64,000 bases of DNA from Thozetella sp. PMI_491 (taxonomy: Eukaryota; Ascomycota; Sordariomycetes; Chaetosphaeriales; Chaetosphaeriaceae). Under the pieces are notes generated by a model. It saw only the letters and a program-made list of their open reading frames with translations. It did no database searches and was not told the origin of the DNA. The DNA is taken from contig MU270095.1 of the NCBI GenBank assembly GCA_021432635.1, positions 124,001-188,000 on the forward strand. The letters are read 5' to 3'. The translations under genes and the position numbers were made by a program. Shown here one piece after another: positions 44,103 through 57,114 of the stretch. Each line of letters begins with the position of its first letter. Position 1 is the first letter of the stretch.

Positions 44103-45241
44103 ATTTCTTTGTCCTCGGACCTAAAATGACCGGAACCGGCCATGAGAACCGGGAAAGTGTGTTGCACAGCATACATAGACAATCAAGGTACATAGGTATA
44201 TTTAAATCTTCCACCCATCGTTGTGTAAGTAGGTAGAATTTTTCCCATAATTGCCGGTCGTTGGTGGACATTATTTGAATCATTTAATTATGGCTAGTTT
44301 ACATATGCTGTTACACAAACTGGTTTCTGTTGCTGATTGAGCAGATACAAAATAAATTAAAATATGACCAGGTGAGCTCGAATTGAACTCGGAATTTTTC
44401 GACTATGTGTATGCATGAGGGACCATCCTATCAACGCGCGCTGCAGAGACCGCGTCGGTGGTGATTCAACCCATAGCAGGTTCGCAGCATGGCTATCACT
44501 CGGGTAACAGAGCGAGCCAAAAGCTGATGAGGCATCATCACAAGCTCTAGATTTTCAACACAGTGGGAGAGAGATCAGGGTAGTAGGCGCCGGCTCCGAA
44601 TCAGACAACCCTCGAAGCTAACTAAATTATTGCCTTTGTTAGCGTAGAATTCATCCACTTATCGCATTTGCATCCCCTTCCAGACCTCATCTCCTCTCCC
44701 GGACATTCTCTTACCCCGGCACCTGGTTCTGGACTTCTGTATCACTCGAGCAAGGACGTTCACGCTGGTCATATATGAGGTGCCTGGCTCCATCTGACGA
44801 GGTACTTCGTACGCGCTTGTGAAGATGGCAACCATACGTTGCACGCGATAATTGTACCATGTCCGTTCGACATGCGGTGATCCATCAGTCATCCCGCCAA
44901 CTGCTCCCTTAATTATCCGACCGTGTCGAAGTGTCTCTGAGGCGGTATGCCGTGGCTCTTAATATACTCCTGCTGGTTCTGGGACTTAAATTGCTGCATC
45001 TCAAGAATACACGAGGTATGCAGGTAGACCAGGGTCCACCATGCAAGAATATGGCGCGGAATGGAATGGTGATTCCCCGTCCTAGGTGCTCGGTGCGTAA
45101 CCGACTCGAATGCTGTGCCGTACACTACTACTCTCCACAATGCATAAGTACTACTGTCCGCAGTACATGAGTCCTGGCGTGCTCGGTCGCACCCTCGTTC
45201 CGTTTACCACACCACGGAACAGCGTGTCGCCACCCCGCAAC
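44103..45241. other. Intergenic region
   Basis: 1.1 kb. Contains a weak tRNA-like (pol III box) segment on the minus strand at about 44360-44470. No protein gene recognised. Confidence 0.5.
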
Positions 45242-45901
45242 ATGTCACCTCTTTTCGCGTCTCAGCGCCTCGTCTACAAAGCTCTGGAAGATACGCAAGC
45301 AGATTTGGACTTCGTCTTCAGCGCTTTCCAAGATGAGACTACCATTCACCCCGGGAGCATTGGCATTCCTAGGCCAATGACCCGCCAAAAGAGCAACGAA
45401 TTCGTCCGAAGAGTCGTAGAAAAGGCGCTACTCTTTGTCAAAGTTTGCCTTCCGCCTTCGGGGGCCACTGCTGGTCAGGACGACGGTGCAGACGTGGAAG
45501 TCGCCAGCTCCACGCCCGTAGGGTTCCTGGGACTATCGAGCTTCGGAGCCGGCAAGGAGCCCACGCTGCAGACCAAGGTTGGCCCGGTTTTCATCGCTCC
45601 CGAGCACCGTCGCAAGGGCTACGCCACTGAGGCCATGAACTGGATTATGGACTGGGCTTTTCTGCACAGCCGTATGCACCGCATGGCACTGGAAACTAGT
45701 GGCGCCAACGAAGGGGCTAACGCGCTGTATCGGGGGCTGGGCTTCGTCGAGGAAGGGCGTCTTCGGGAGGCGCACTACTTTGGGGGCAAGTGGCTGGACA
45801 TCGTACAGTTCTCGATACTGGAGTCCGAATGGAAAGCCTTGAGGGCGACTGAACGTGACGGAGTCATGGTAACGCAAAAAGATGCCCCTGGCGAGGATTG
45901 A
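45242..45901 (+). CDS. GNAT-family N-acetyltransferase
   Basis: Single exon of 219 residues from MSPLFASQRLVYKALEDTQA. The domain is of the RimJ/RimL type: RLVYKALED at the start, then PVGFLGLSSFGAG, the acetyl-CoA-binding motif A APEHRRKGYATEAMNWIMDW with R-x-x-G-x-A, and ALYRGLGFVEEGRLREAHYF. It transfers acetyl from acetyl-CoA to an amine; the acceptor is unknown. In-frame ATGs upstream (for example 45167) would add low-complexity residues, so 45242, next to the conserved start, is preferred. No targeting signal is seen; probably cytosolic. Confidence 0.88.
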   Translation: MSPLFASQRLVYKALEDTQADLDFVFSAFQDETTIHPGSIGIPRPMTRQKSNEFVRRVVEKALLFVKVCLPPSGATAGQDDGADVEVASSTPVGFLGLSSFGAGKEPTLQTKVGPVFIAPEHRRKGYATEAMNWIMDWAFLHSRMHRMALETSGANEGANALYRGLGFVEEGRLREAHYFGGKWLDIVQFSILESEWKALRATERDGVMVTQKDAPGED

Positions 45902-46555
45902 AGCATGATGTCCCACATAGGGAAATGCGATGTCTGATGAACTGGTAAATTTCTTCGAAAAGTAGGGAAAAAAAATAAGGAATCCCTAAAATAGTATTTG
46001 AACCCGAGGAACTTTCCTCCTATCATTCTCCATCTCGTTGCTGTCCCCGTTGCCTTCGCCGTTCCTGATGGTGAGTGCTGTGAAAACTTCTGCCTGGCTG
46101 AGGAGCGAGCGAGAGTCTGGGCAATGCCACCGGAGGAGGGTATTTTAATGGAGGGAAGATATTAAATATTGTATGTATCCATGGGGGCCATTGCCGAATG
46201 GGTTCTTTTCGACTTGAGGAATCATGTCTGCTAACCCGGCCTTATCCCCAGCTCTCCTTTTGATTGTTTACTTGAGGCTACCTAGGTCACTAAGAACCAT
46301 CTAGTCTTCGGCGACCAACCAGTTTATTCTGGCTGAGCAAAAGAAGAGGTTACCCGTGGCGAAAGCGATGAGAAAGGACTCTTGTTCAGTGTATTTCCAC
46401 GGTATGTTACGACTTAGTTGGCTAGGGCCGATATCTATGAGCAATATGTACTTGGAAAGAGGTATCCACCAGCTAGTCTTCTGACATAGCCATCATTGAC
46501 ATAGCCTCCTTCTCCCTGGCCACCACCAGAGACTCTCACCACATTCATTGCTACG
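45902..46555. other. Convergent intergenic region
   Basis: 654 bp of 3' flank between the GNAT gene and the lactonase-like gene. Nothing recognised. Confidence 0.5.
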
Positions 46556-47906
46556 CTAGCCCAGACTCTTGCCCGACTGCCCCTTGAGAGACCAACGCAC
46601 CCTCGCAATCTTGCCGATGCCGAAGAGCCACAGCTCATCGAGGTCCGGCCCTGCGAATTGGAGATTCTGAATGTAAAAATCGGTTTGTATCTTCACCAAG
46701 AGCTCCCCAAGCTCGCTGAGGACATCCACGCTGCGAGACAGTTAGCACGCTATTCGCCTTCTGCAACGCCTGTTCAACGTACCTGAAACCTGCCGCACCG
46801 AGGATGAAGCCGTTCGCCGCCACGTGGAGGCCGTCGTCGATGAAGTCCTCCGTAAAATAGATTGGCCGGCGGCTTGAGGGACGCTTGCCGGCCGGCGATT
46901 CAACGAGATCGAGGGCGTACACAGATCGAGGCCCCGTGGTGGAAACACCGTAACGAGGGATTGGCGTGGCCGGGTCGAGGGAGACATTTGCGATGCCGGT
47001 ATCCGATATGTACAGCGTCTTGCCGTCGGGCGAGAGGGCAATGCCGTTCGGCTGAGCGATGCCGGTATCAATGATGCTCACAGCGCCGGTGGACGGGCGG
47101 AACCGATACGTGTTCTGCCGCAGCACCGGCACGGCATCGGTCAGGCCCAACGCCCAGCCGAACCAGGGATCCGTGAAGAAGATGTCGCCGGTCTGCGGGT
47201 CGACCGTCAGGTCATCCGGGCTGTTGAAGAGTTGGCCGAAGTAGTTGTTGAGGATAGGCTTCACCTCCCGCGTCTCTGGGTTCAACGCGTAGAGCCCGGG
47301 CACCTGGCGGAACTCGCGTCCGTCAAAGGCAAAGTCGCCGCTGCCCGCGACCCAGTACACCGTTCCGTCGAAGAAGCGGCCCCCGTTCACCCCGCGAATC
47401 GGGGGCGACGTGGTGTAGTTCTTCAGCGTTGGTGGGTCATAGTTCAAATCAATAATACTCTGTGGGATCACGTCCGCCGATAGGGTCGAAACAATGATCG
47501 AATTCAGGGCAGGGACATAGACAGGGGCCTCATGGACGGCCTCGGCCACGTTGTCGAATACAATCTCGTAGGTAGGCTCAGGCCCCAGGATCTCGAGCCC
47601 GCGGTCCCGGTCAAAGACGACAAAGACAGATTGGTGCACGAGGTCGAAGGACGGGTCCGGCACGCTCGTTCCATTGAAGCTCGTGTTTGCGAGTGGAATG
47701 ACGCTGCCGTCGGGGATGCTCGGGCGGGAGAAAGGAAGGGGGAGCACAGCGGCATAGTGGTTGACGCAGGCTACCGACGCGTGGTCGAGGCCTGGGCAAG
47801 CCTGGGCCAGTGGCGGGGAGACCAGTGCGGTCTCCGCAACGAAGCCCGCGGTAAGAGGTGCCTGGGGGCCTACAGAACTTATGAGTGACTGTATCATTTC
47901 TATCAT
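46556..47906 (-). CDS. SMP-30/gluconolactonase-like protein
   Basis: Two exons on the minus strand: 47906..46783 and 46730..46556, coding for 432 residues; the 52-bp GT-AG intron (phase 2) joins AAGFS to VDVLSELGELLVKI. The six-bladed propeller pattern is clear: RGVNGGRFFDGTVYWVAG, LFNSPDDLTVDPQTGDIFFT, DPWFGWALG, GIAQPNGIALSPDGKTLYIS and DTGIANVSLD. Relatives are fungal lactonohydrolases and SMP-30 proteins, which use a divalent metal to open lactones. The Asn/Asp metal-ligand candidates lie in the SPDD and PNG turns. The N-terminus (MIEMIQSLISSVG) is not a clear signal peptide although the protein has sequons, so a missed upstream exon is possible. Confidence 0.87.
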
Positions 47907-49376
47907 TGGATCTGAATTCTAGTGTTGGGTCTGAAACAGATGGTGTGCGACTGGGCAAACGAACTCCGTCCGTTCCACGAGCCTCCCTATTATACTTTAT
48001 GTATATGGCTAGTCCTGCGCCTCGTAAGCCCGATTCCCTAACGGCATCGGCACTCGCTGTTGTTTGAGTATTCCTCGAGGTTATCAACCTAGCCTAAGTC
48101 CGGGCTAGTGCAAGGATCACGGCCACGGTGAGTTCCAGGGAGAGGAGCATGTGTCGGGATGCATGCCCGTCCTGTGAGTAGAACGCGGAGTTACGGGCAG
48201 TACTAAGCTTCTGGCACACTCCTCCGCGAAGGATCACTTGCCATCGCAGGCGACCTTAGGGATGTGTGGTGTGCACAGACTAGAATGGAAATATGGCTGG
48301 ATGCGGCGAAATAGCACTGTTGAGAACTTGCTGGGAGTAAGCGCACTATAGAGCCACTACTCGATGACGTGCCTTGTTCTCGAGTAGTTACACGCAAATC
48401 AGTTGATTTAACTGGCATGGAGGCGAGGTACACAAACCCGCGGGATAGTAGAGCATCACAGATCGGACCGGATCCTATTGGCTGGGTACTGCCCAGTGCT
48501 GATGCTATTCAAACAGCCCCATGACATCCGCTGATGAGTAAATTGGCCGCTGGCAGAGGTCAGGAGGTATTGGCGACAGAGAAGGAAAGTCACGAGGGCT
48601 CATTAAAACCCCGAACGGAGACTAGGATTCCCCCCGCGGTGATCTCATACAGGTGCAGGCACCGGATCAGCAGTGATATCCCGGCCGTGCTCCGGGAGGG
48701 CTCCTCCCCGGAGGCTGGCTACCAATATAAGCCGCGCATCTACCCGTCGCGGAGTGGGTTCCTGAGGCTAACCTACGGCTCCATCGATTCTCCATCTTTT
48801 GGGAACCGAGCTGTGGCATTCGGCTCTGCTGTTCTGCGCCGCTGGCTCTCGGACGCCGAATCGGCGACTCGACAGAGATGCTCGGCCGGTTGCCGATCGG
48901 ATTGGCGTTGGACACACTAATAGCCGGGGACGCGGGCCGAGACGCTCGGCATCTGGATCGAGCTGAAATGAGCATGCCTTCCCGGACTTTGATCCGGACA
49001 TCAATGTACCCACTGCCAAGCGTGTCGATCCTTTCAGTCGGGGCCGGCAAGGCCACACAGGGCGAGCAGGGCAAGTTTGGAGCAAAAATGTGTGTTGTAT
49101 AAGGTACAACGCGAAGCTATCGTAATGTCCGCTTTTGAGGGGTGAAAGCCGATGTTGCCAGATGCTTCATCTCCGCATGTCCCAAGCTTGCAATCCTCTA
49201 GTCTTGCGGTACAGCGATGCGCAATAGAATCTGAAAATCCATCCGACGTGTAGGGGGCTCATCCAACCCAACCCATATTAGAGCCATGCATTACTAAATA
49301 TCGGATACTACATAGGACGGCGACTGGCGCCTGCCTGCTCCCCTTCTCCTTCGTAGACCTGCCTCCCCAGGGGGGC
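47907..49376. other. Intergenic region
   Basis: 1.5 kb between the lactonase promoter and the 3' end of the kinase gene. Open frames at 48534-49109 overlap on both strands and lack motifs. Nothing recognised. Confidence 0.5.
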
Positions 49377-52127
49377 TCAGAGCCGGAGATCTTTTACAAT
49401 CTGGTCCGCCGTCGCCTTGTACTGCCACGTGTTGCCCCTGACCCTCTTAAACTGCACGCCGTGGAGGCTGACGATGGGGACCTTGACAACTAGCACCTCG
49501 AACTCGATATCGCCGTCGTCCCCCTGCTCGATGCTGGGCGTGTACGTGCACATGAAGCCGCCCTTGACCTCGTGGTAACTGATGCCGAGCTGCTTGAGCA
49601 CCCGCTTGATGTCGGCACGTATCGCCGGCAGAGGCTTGGTCGATGTGGTCGATACGCTGAAGATGCCCTTGAGAAAGACGGGCTTGGCGAGGTCTGGGTC
49701 GGCAGCCGAGTCTAACCTCTCGTCTGAGCCGCTGTCGTCGACTATCGCTTCCTCGTGTTCGTCTCTCCGTGTGCGCCTGGACTCGCGCCGGCGGTCATCG
49801 CGGTCTCGCCTCTCGTCGTCCTGGCGGTCGCTATCATAGCGGCTGCCATTCCGCTTCTCAGCGTCGCTCTTGTCGCTCTTTTCACCCTTGTCGCCCTTCT
49901 CCGCCCGGCTTGGCTTTTCAGCGCCACCGCTCATCTCGGCGTCAGTTTCCTCCTTGACCGGCTGCTGTTGCTCCCGTTCAGCCTCGCGCTTCGCCCGACG
50001 TGCCTGGATGCTCTCCCGGCGCGCGTGGCCGAGCGACTTCGCGCGCATCGACATGGACCCCCTCGCGATCTCCGGCTTGACCTCGGGCTCGCGGCGCCGG
50101 TCGCGGGTGGAGAGCCGGCGGAAGAGACCAGCCATATTGCCCTCCTTCTTCACTGGCACCATATCCGGTGAGAGGAGGCCGTTCTTGATGGGCGGTCGTG
50201 GCTGGTCCTCGCTGTGTGCTCGGGCGCGGTGGCGCGTATCGTCGTTCGTGTGCGCCGCCTTGGGCGCTGAGATCTCGATCGTCGGCTCAGGCTCCGGCCG
50301 CGAGGCCGAGGGGGGCTTGGAAGGGGACGGTGGCGGCTTAGTCCGCGACGGAGTAGCGGGCTCCTTGCGGTCATGCTCGCGGTCACGCTCCAGCTTCTCC
50401 CGCACCAGGTAGTAGATGGAGATGAGGGGGTGGAAGGCGTTCAGAGGGTCAACGCCGAGGGGGAGGCCCTCGGTGCTAGCGGTAGCAGTGAGGGTGTCCT
50501 TGCTCGTTACCGAGTTGCGCCGCCTGTAGAAGGACGAGAACGCCCGCTTCTTCTCGACGTCGCGCGGCGGCGGCACTACCTCGGTCTCTTCCAGCTGCCG
50601 AACCGCCTCCTTGTACCGGTTCGACTCGATGATCTTCGTGAGGGTCGCTTCGATCGAGTCGGAGTTGCCGAAGTTGAAGCCCACCATGTTCGATATGACT
50701 TCGGGGTCTAGCGGTAGCGTGAGGGGCTCACGGGCGGGGAGGTAGTTCTCGGGAGGTGCCCCGAAGCCCTTGATCATCCATGGGTGGTTGAGCACCTCAA
50801 CCATGTTGGCTCGCTTCGTCGGGTCGACGACCAGCATCCGGGAGATGAGGTGTTTGCATTCTGGAGCACGTGGTCAGCGGGCCGCACGGGAGGAGGGCCA
50901 GCAGCAGTGGGAGGGGGGAATGGGATAAAGTACCTGAGGAGAGCCAATTCGGATAGTCGACAGAGCCCTTCTTGATCTTAGCATGCAGAGTGGGCATATA
51001 CTGATCGTCGAACGGCACCTTGCCGCAGACGAGCACGTAGATAACAACGCCGAAGCTCCAGATGTCGACCTCGGGGCCCGTGTAGGGTTGGGCTTGGAGG
51101 AGCTCTGGGGCAGCAAAGTAGAGACTACCGCAGAAGGTCTTGAGGCGGTCGCCCCGGGGACTGAAGAGGTTGCTGAGACCGAAATCGATGATCTTGATGT
51201 CATTGTTCTTGCTGATGAGGATATTCTCGATCTTGAGGTCCCGGTGGACGATGCTGTTCCGGTGGCAGTAGTCGACGGCGCTGGCGATCTGCCGGGCGAA
51301 TCTCCTCGCGTTCTTCTCCTTCAGTTTGCCGTGGGATATGATATAGTCCAGCATCTGGCCGCCATTGACGTACTCGAAGAGCATGTACCAATGCCACCGG
51401 GTGCGGACGTTATCGCGCAGTGCGCAGATGTGGGGGTGGTGTAGCACGTTGACCAGCGCGGCCTCCCGTGCGTTTCGGATCTCCCTGGCCTTATCCGAGG
51501 CATCGCGCTCCTCCTTGCTTGTCCGTCCGTCGTCTTGTGATACCCGTTCGATGATCTTGCACGCCACCTGCAGCGCGGGGGAAGGGGGTCAGCGTCCGGC
51601 ATGGTCTCGTATACCAAAGTGGAGCAGTGCGTGGGAGGAGGTCGTGCACACCGACGTGGCCAGGGGGCGAGACAAGCGTCCCGGAGGCTGGGCCACGACG
51701 GAGGGGAAGGGGAGGGAGGAGAGAAAACGAAAGTCGTGGGAGTGCGAGGGAGGGCGGTGCTTACCTGCTCGCCGGTCTCTAGGTTCTTTGCCAGCTTGAC
51801 CTTCCCCATGCTGCCCTGGCCAATGGTCTTGATGAACTCGTAGTTGCCCGACTGCGCGGGGACGACATGGCGGTACTTGACCTGCGACTTTGAGCGCGAT
51901 TGACTGCTGCGGCGAGAAGGCTCCGCGGCGGTAGTGGCGGCCGTCCTGGACGATTCGGGTCGAGATGAGGTGGCCGTGGCCGTGGCCGACGACTGCACGC
52001 GGCTCGAAGACTCGGCACGGGGCGCGGGCTCGGGTCGTGAGGAGGTGGGCGGGCGCCTGGGGGTGCGCACCGACTGTGACCGTATGGGCACGTCGGCGGC
52101 ACCGCCAGGAGACAGTGCTGTCGTCAT
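49377..52127 (-). CDS. kin1: Kin1/MARK-type serine/threonine kinase with KA1 domain
   Basis: Three exons on the minus strand: 52127..51765, 51567..50934 and 50860..49377, coding for 826 residues. Introns of 197 and 73 bp are GT-AG and in phase. A Ser/Arg-rich N-terminus precedes the kinase domain: glycine loop [30 protein letters not shown], the metal-binding DFG in [10 protein letters not shown], and the APE motif FAAPELLQ. After the C-lobe ([10 protein letters not shown]) comes a long charged, disordered linker rich in Arg, Asp and Glu. The C-terminus has a KA1 membrane-binding domain ([36 protein letters not shown]). Fungal Kin1 regulates polarity, septation and exocytosis at the cell cortex. 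MTTALSPGG is chosen as start. Confidence 0.92.
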
Positions 52128-54882
52128 GATAGGAGGGAGAGGCAGAAGGAGACGCCGTGGATTGAATGCGGGAGGCAGGTAGCACGCGGTTTGTAGGCAG
52201 GGAGACGGGACTGTGGGTTGAGGGAGGTGACGGTGCGGATTGACGAGGGTGGAGGAGGGGCGTTGGTTTTTGAAGACCCCAGCCCGTCGAATTTGGGCTG
52301 CACTGGGGGCAAGGCCGGGGTGGCTCCCCAGCGGCGACCTACCTACTCCAAGTGACAAGCCCCTGAAGCCGCCTCTTTGTTCCGCTTACTTTTTTTTGGC
52401 CCTTTGCATTGCCTGCCCAAGCTCCGAGCCGGGTGCACCTCTGTTTAGCATTGCCGTATGAGAGATCCTGCCTAGATAGCTCTTTTTTTTGCCATATTTT
52501 CCTCCACATGACCAGCCGTCGGGGGCGCGTTGCTCACGCTCTCGCAGCATATGTGCATCATGGGTGGCAGCTTTCGATGCATTGACGACATTGGAGGTCG
52601 TACCCGACACTTTGCCAGGATCGGAGCTCACTAGTCGCGGGTCTACAGTAGCACCACATTAACCATCTTTTTTGCTGCCCCAGTGGGGCCCCCTCTCTTC
52701 CCGTAGAGAGGCTCGCTGGTCGTCGTGGTTTCATCATGCTTTGTCCAATGGCAGGGGACCTGCCAGCTCACCCGCGGCTCGAGTAGCGTGGTAGATATAC
52801 CATCAAGGTCGGTCGCAATGGGAGAGAAGGGGAAGGGTTAAAAAAAAAAGGCTAGGTATTCGAGGCGCAAGCCAGGATCCAGGGCGGCACGGCCTTGCGA
52901 GAGGGGAACACCAAGTCTAAGTCTGCCCTGCCTAGCAAAGTCACGACGACGACTCTAGGACTACTCCATGTGGCACCCACACCTCCTCATTATCCTTACT
53001 CTCCTTGGCCACGCGGGCTCCGTCGAGAGAGAGCTTCGAGGAGGATCCAACTTCGGGACCCAAAACTAGCCCTTGATAGGCGCATTTGGAGGCGCAGGTA
53101 GCACATGATTTGGTTGGTCGATCCCAGCGCCAGCACGGGCGAGCGCAAAGTGAGCTTTCGGCTGCACACAGCATCTTGCCTGGCACCACCAGCTAGCATC
53201 CTCCGGGGAAAGGCGTCCGCCCTTGCACATCCCCATCGAAGCCGGCCCTAGGGAGTCAGGGCCTGCTGGTGAACGGTCATCAGTTCGAAGTGGCTGCCCC
53301 AAGCTGAACAAGCCCCTAATTAGGAGGAGGCGGGGCCCCTTCCAGGATGACCGTCAGACGGCGCTGGGTGCGAGAGCAGCCGAGCGCGTGCCGACGGCTA
53401 GCCGTCTCCAAGCGTGCATCGATGAGACGTACGACACTCTCATGGAAGGTTTTTTTCCCTTCTTCTTCTGCCTGTGCGGTTCGCCGGCCGTAACGATCAA
53501 GGCCACGAGCCCACAAGTGCAGAGCTGAAGAAGCATCAGGGATGTGGTCACTGGGCCAATTGGGGGCGACCAGCGGCCGCTTGCCTGTGTGCTCCGTCTC
53601 CTCCATGCCATGGCACTGCGTTGGTGGCGGCCGGCACCCAATCGTCGCCAGCCAGCTCTGCAGCAAGACCCTAGCGACTCGTCATTCCAAGGTTACCCAG
53701 CTCACATTCTCGTCTCGCCCTCCCCCCTCCCCCCTTTTCACTTTCGTCCGTACTTCCACAGTCCCTTCGAGCGTAGGGGCAGAGAGTGCAACCCAGCTGG
53801 CCATGACAGCCACATGCACATGACAGGGCGAACGGCGCGAGGGCAGCCATTCCAGAACACCTGCGCTGCCAAGCCCGCGGCCGCTATCATCCTTACTATT
53901 AGCTCATCCTTGTGCACAGGACATTGCCCGCATCCTCTGTAGTCAGCACTGGGACAGGCATCAGGAGCCACCAAGGGGTTCGGGGTCGAGGGGGGTGAAG
54001 AACTGCCTTCTGGAAGCCCCGTCATCACTCTGCAGGTCGGCTGGTTTATTGAAGCAGGACCCGGATCTGCGCGCGCTTCTGCCTTTCGAAACGACAGAGC
54101 ATCGGGAGGATAGTATCTATGAGATCATAAGGTCGCAGGTGGGATGGGGATAGAACAAGGCACCAAGACACCACAGACACCAAGAACCCCCCCCCCCCAT
54201 CCAAAGGCGCGGATGGCGGGGTGTGGGTGCCGGGCAGGAACGTCCTAATAGATCCCAGGTCTTCGGGATGGACGAGGAGCCTATAGCACCTTAGGCTACC
54301 TTGCGTTCTAAAGCCGACGGTGGTGCCGCTCCAGCGCTCGGCTCGGCTCCTCTGGGCGGACGTTCGACCCCAATTGGGAACAAGCAGTAATATGCATTTG
54401 TCTCTTTCTCTCGCAGACCCTACCACAAGTCGGTCAGATCTAGATGTCGTAATATGCATCCCGGCCGTACCCTTACCCCAGAAAAGCTCAATGGCGCGGG
54501 TATGTAGGGAGAGATTGCGGAGGATGACGAGCCCTTCCCTTTTTTCGGAGGGTACGAAGTACTTCCCTCGTAGCTGCTCTGGGCCAAAGGATGGCGAAAG
54601 CTTGAGATAAGCGGCTGATCCCCACACTTGGCCAGTGCGGGCAGTGATTGATCTTTCTCGTCCTCGCGGCGCGGCAGAAACCCTTTCACTCACCCCCCAC
54701 TAGGCCGCTCTGGAACACCACCTGCCCAGTCTGAGCCCTTCCGCCAGTGGCCGCGCGCTAAATTTAGGCCCCGGTCGCGACGGAAGCTCTGCGATCACCA
54801 GGTCAAGTCACCTGTGAAAAAGCTCACCTCCCGCCTCTCGCCGGATTTTCACCAACCCGCTCCTCGGGCCTCCCCCGTCTCC
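52128..54882. other. Long divergent intergenic region
   Basis: 2.8 kb between the kinase and GPATCH1-like genes. Contains a C-run at about 54188-54199. Long open frames (for example 54046-54693 minus) have no motif or family resemblance and are probably chance in GC-rich DNA; long 5' UTRs or promoters are the simplest reading. Confidence 0.5.
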
Positions 54883-57114
54883 ATGTCCTACAAGAGGTCC
54901 CGTGCCACCTACGAGGCTGATCTCATCGAGCAACAATCCCCTTTCGTCCTCTTTGGCACCCCCCTTCCGCCCTTGGACCCCGAGGTTCGTGACGATGGCT
55001 CCTACGTGCCCTTGTGGAAGCAGGAGGTGAGGGACGAGAGGGGGAGGAAGCGCCTGCACGGCGCCTTCACCGGAGGATGGAGCGCAGGGTAAGGAAACTC
55101 CCCTTCCGGCGGCCCCCGCCCCGGGCACAGCCCCGGTTCCGCCGCGGCTCGACTGACCGTACCGCATAGCTACTTCAACACGGTCGGCTCCAAGGAGGGC
55201 TGGACGCCTTCGACCTTTGTCTCATCGCGGACCAACCGCCGCAAGGATGCCCCGAACGCGCCGCAGCTGCGCCCCGAGGACTTCATGGACGAGGAGGACC
55301 TCCGCGAAGCCGAGGAGTCGAGACAGATCCAGACCAGCGATGCCTTCGCCGGCTTGGGATCCACCGACCGGGATGCGGCGAGGGCCACCGGCCTGCTGGG
55401 GCTCTTCCGGATCGAAGGCCAAACCATGGGCGTCAAGCTACTAAAGAAGATGGGCTGGAAGGAGGGACAAGGCATCGGGCCCAAGGTCCGCAGGAAAGCT
55501 CGCCTCGAGATGCGGACGGCAGCCGGAGACCCCGCCGAGACTTTCCTGTTTGCGCCTGAGGACGTAGCCATGATCGCATTCGTCAAGAAGACGAACCGGA
55601 AGGGCCTAGGATTCGCTGGGGAGGCGAGGCTTGCCCCGCTGAGCTCGTCCAGGAGAAATCTCGGCGGCAGCGAGGAAGACGACGAGGAGGACGATGACGA
55701 GGATGAGGACAATCGCGGCGGCCCAAAGTTCACAATCGGCTCTCTTTCTAAGAAGAAGAGCGCGAAGAGCAAGGGGGGCATGGGGATCGGCGTCCTGAAC
55801 GACACCGGCTCCGACGACGAAGACCCATATGAGATAGGACCTCGGATATCCTATAACCGTGTGATCGGCGGGGACAAGAAGAAAAAAAAGAAGCTGGCAA
55901 CAGCGGTGAACCCGGCACTGAAGAACAAGCCAACCTTCATCTCGAAAAAGGCGGCGCTGACCAAAGTCGGCCTGGGGGTGCGCAAGTGCCACGACGGGAG
56001 GCTTCCCTTGGACGGCTTCGTCTTCGGCAAAGACGCCGACGCTCTTACATCAGCGATCAATTCCGAGGGCAAATACCCTCCGCCGAAGATCCCTCCAGAC
56101 TGGAAACCGGCTAAGCAGCCGACGGGAGCGGCAGAGTCTACGTCGGAGCCCTACGTTTCTACAGCAGACGTGGCGAAGGCGTCCGCGCTGGACCCGAAGG
56201 CGCGGGCTGCTCTACTCGGCGAGAAGCAGCTTCCCGGAAAGTCGGTCTTCGACTTCATGTCCCCCGCGGCGCGGCAGCAGCTGGCGCAGGCCACCGGCCG
56301 CACAGATCTGCCTGAAGCCAAGGGCGAGATCCCGAAGGAATATGCCCTCAGCGAGGAGGAACGTCTTCAGCAAGTCCTCGACCAGGCACCACGGATCGAC
56401 AAGCAGACTGCCGTGGCAGCCATGTCGCGCGGCACGGGGGCCGGGGCTCCTTACGTGGACAACGAGGAGAAACGCGCCCGCTACCGGGCCTACCTGGAGT
56501 ACTCGGCCGGCTTCCGGAAAGACCTGCCGTCACGGCCGCCCAAGACAAGCAACGATGATTGGCTGCGGGAGCTCCACGAATTCGCGAGCTGCGCCCGCAT
56601 CTTCAAGCCTATGACGGGCAGCATGGCGAGCCGCTTCACCACGTCGTCTTCCGGCAACACCCTTGCCTCCGGCTCCTCGGCCGACGTCAAGACGGAGCTA
56701 GTCTCACGGCCGCCGCCGAAGCCCCAGGACCCCGCCGAGGAGGCGGCCAGGCTTGGGATGTTCGGCCCCATGACGCGGTCGGCGGCCGACTTCTTCCCGG
56801 TGCGCCTATTGTGTAAGCGCTTCAACGTCAAGCCGCCGGAACACGTCCAGCCGGAGCAGGACTATGCTGCCGAAGGTGCGCGGCCGGAGCCATCGTCGTC
56901 CCGGTTCGCCTCGGCTGGATATTACCAGGAACGGCCGGCCCGGCTGAATGACGCGGGACCGAGCGAAGAGCCCTCCGAGCAGGCACGGCCGCCGCCCAAG
57001 GAGGTCGTAGCGATAGACTCAAGCAAGAACGAGGCGCTCGAGGGCAAGAGAGCCGGCGAGGACGTCTTTAAGGCGATCTTTGGCGACAGCGACGACGACG
57101 AGGAGGATGAATAG
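54883..57114 (+). CDS. GPATCH1-like G-patch protein
   Basis: Two exons: 54883..55088 and 55170..57114, coding for 716 residues; the 81-bp GT-AG intron splits [13 protein letters not shown]. The N-terminus is the DUF1604 block typical of G-patch protein 1 ([20 protein letters not shown], then FFGT-like [20 protein letters not shown]). The G-patch lies at about residues 154-178 ([20 protein letters not shown]) and would activate a DEAH-box helicase in the spliceosome. An acidic stretch ([13 protein letters not shown]), a SURP-like region with [20 protein letters not shown] and an acidic C-terminus follow. It is nuclear by family. MSYK is preferred over the in-frame ATG 23 codons upstream because the family begins there. 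Confidence 0.9.

Noticed and set aside
54046-54693. 215-codon open frame on the minus strand
   Set aside because: No family motif; lies in the long divergent promoter region beside a C-run that encodes only glycine.
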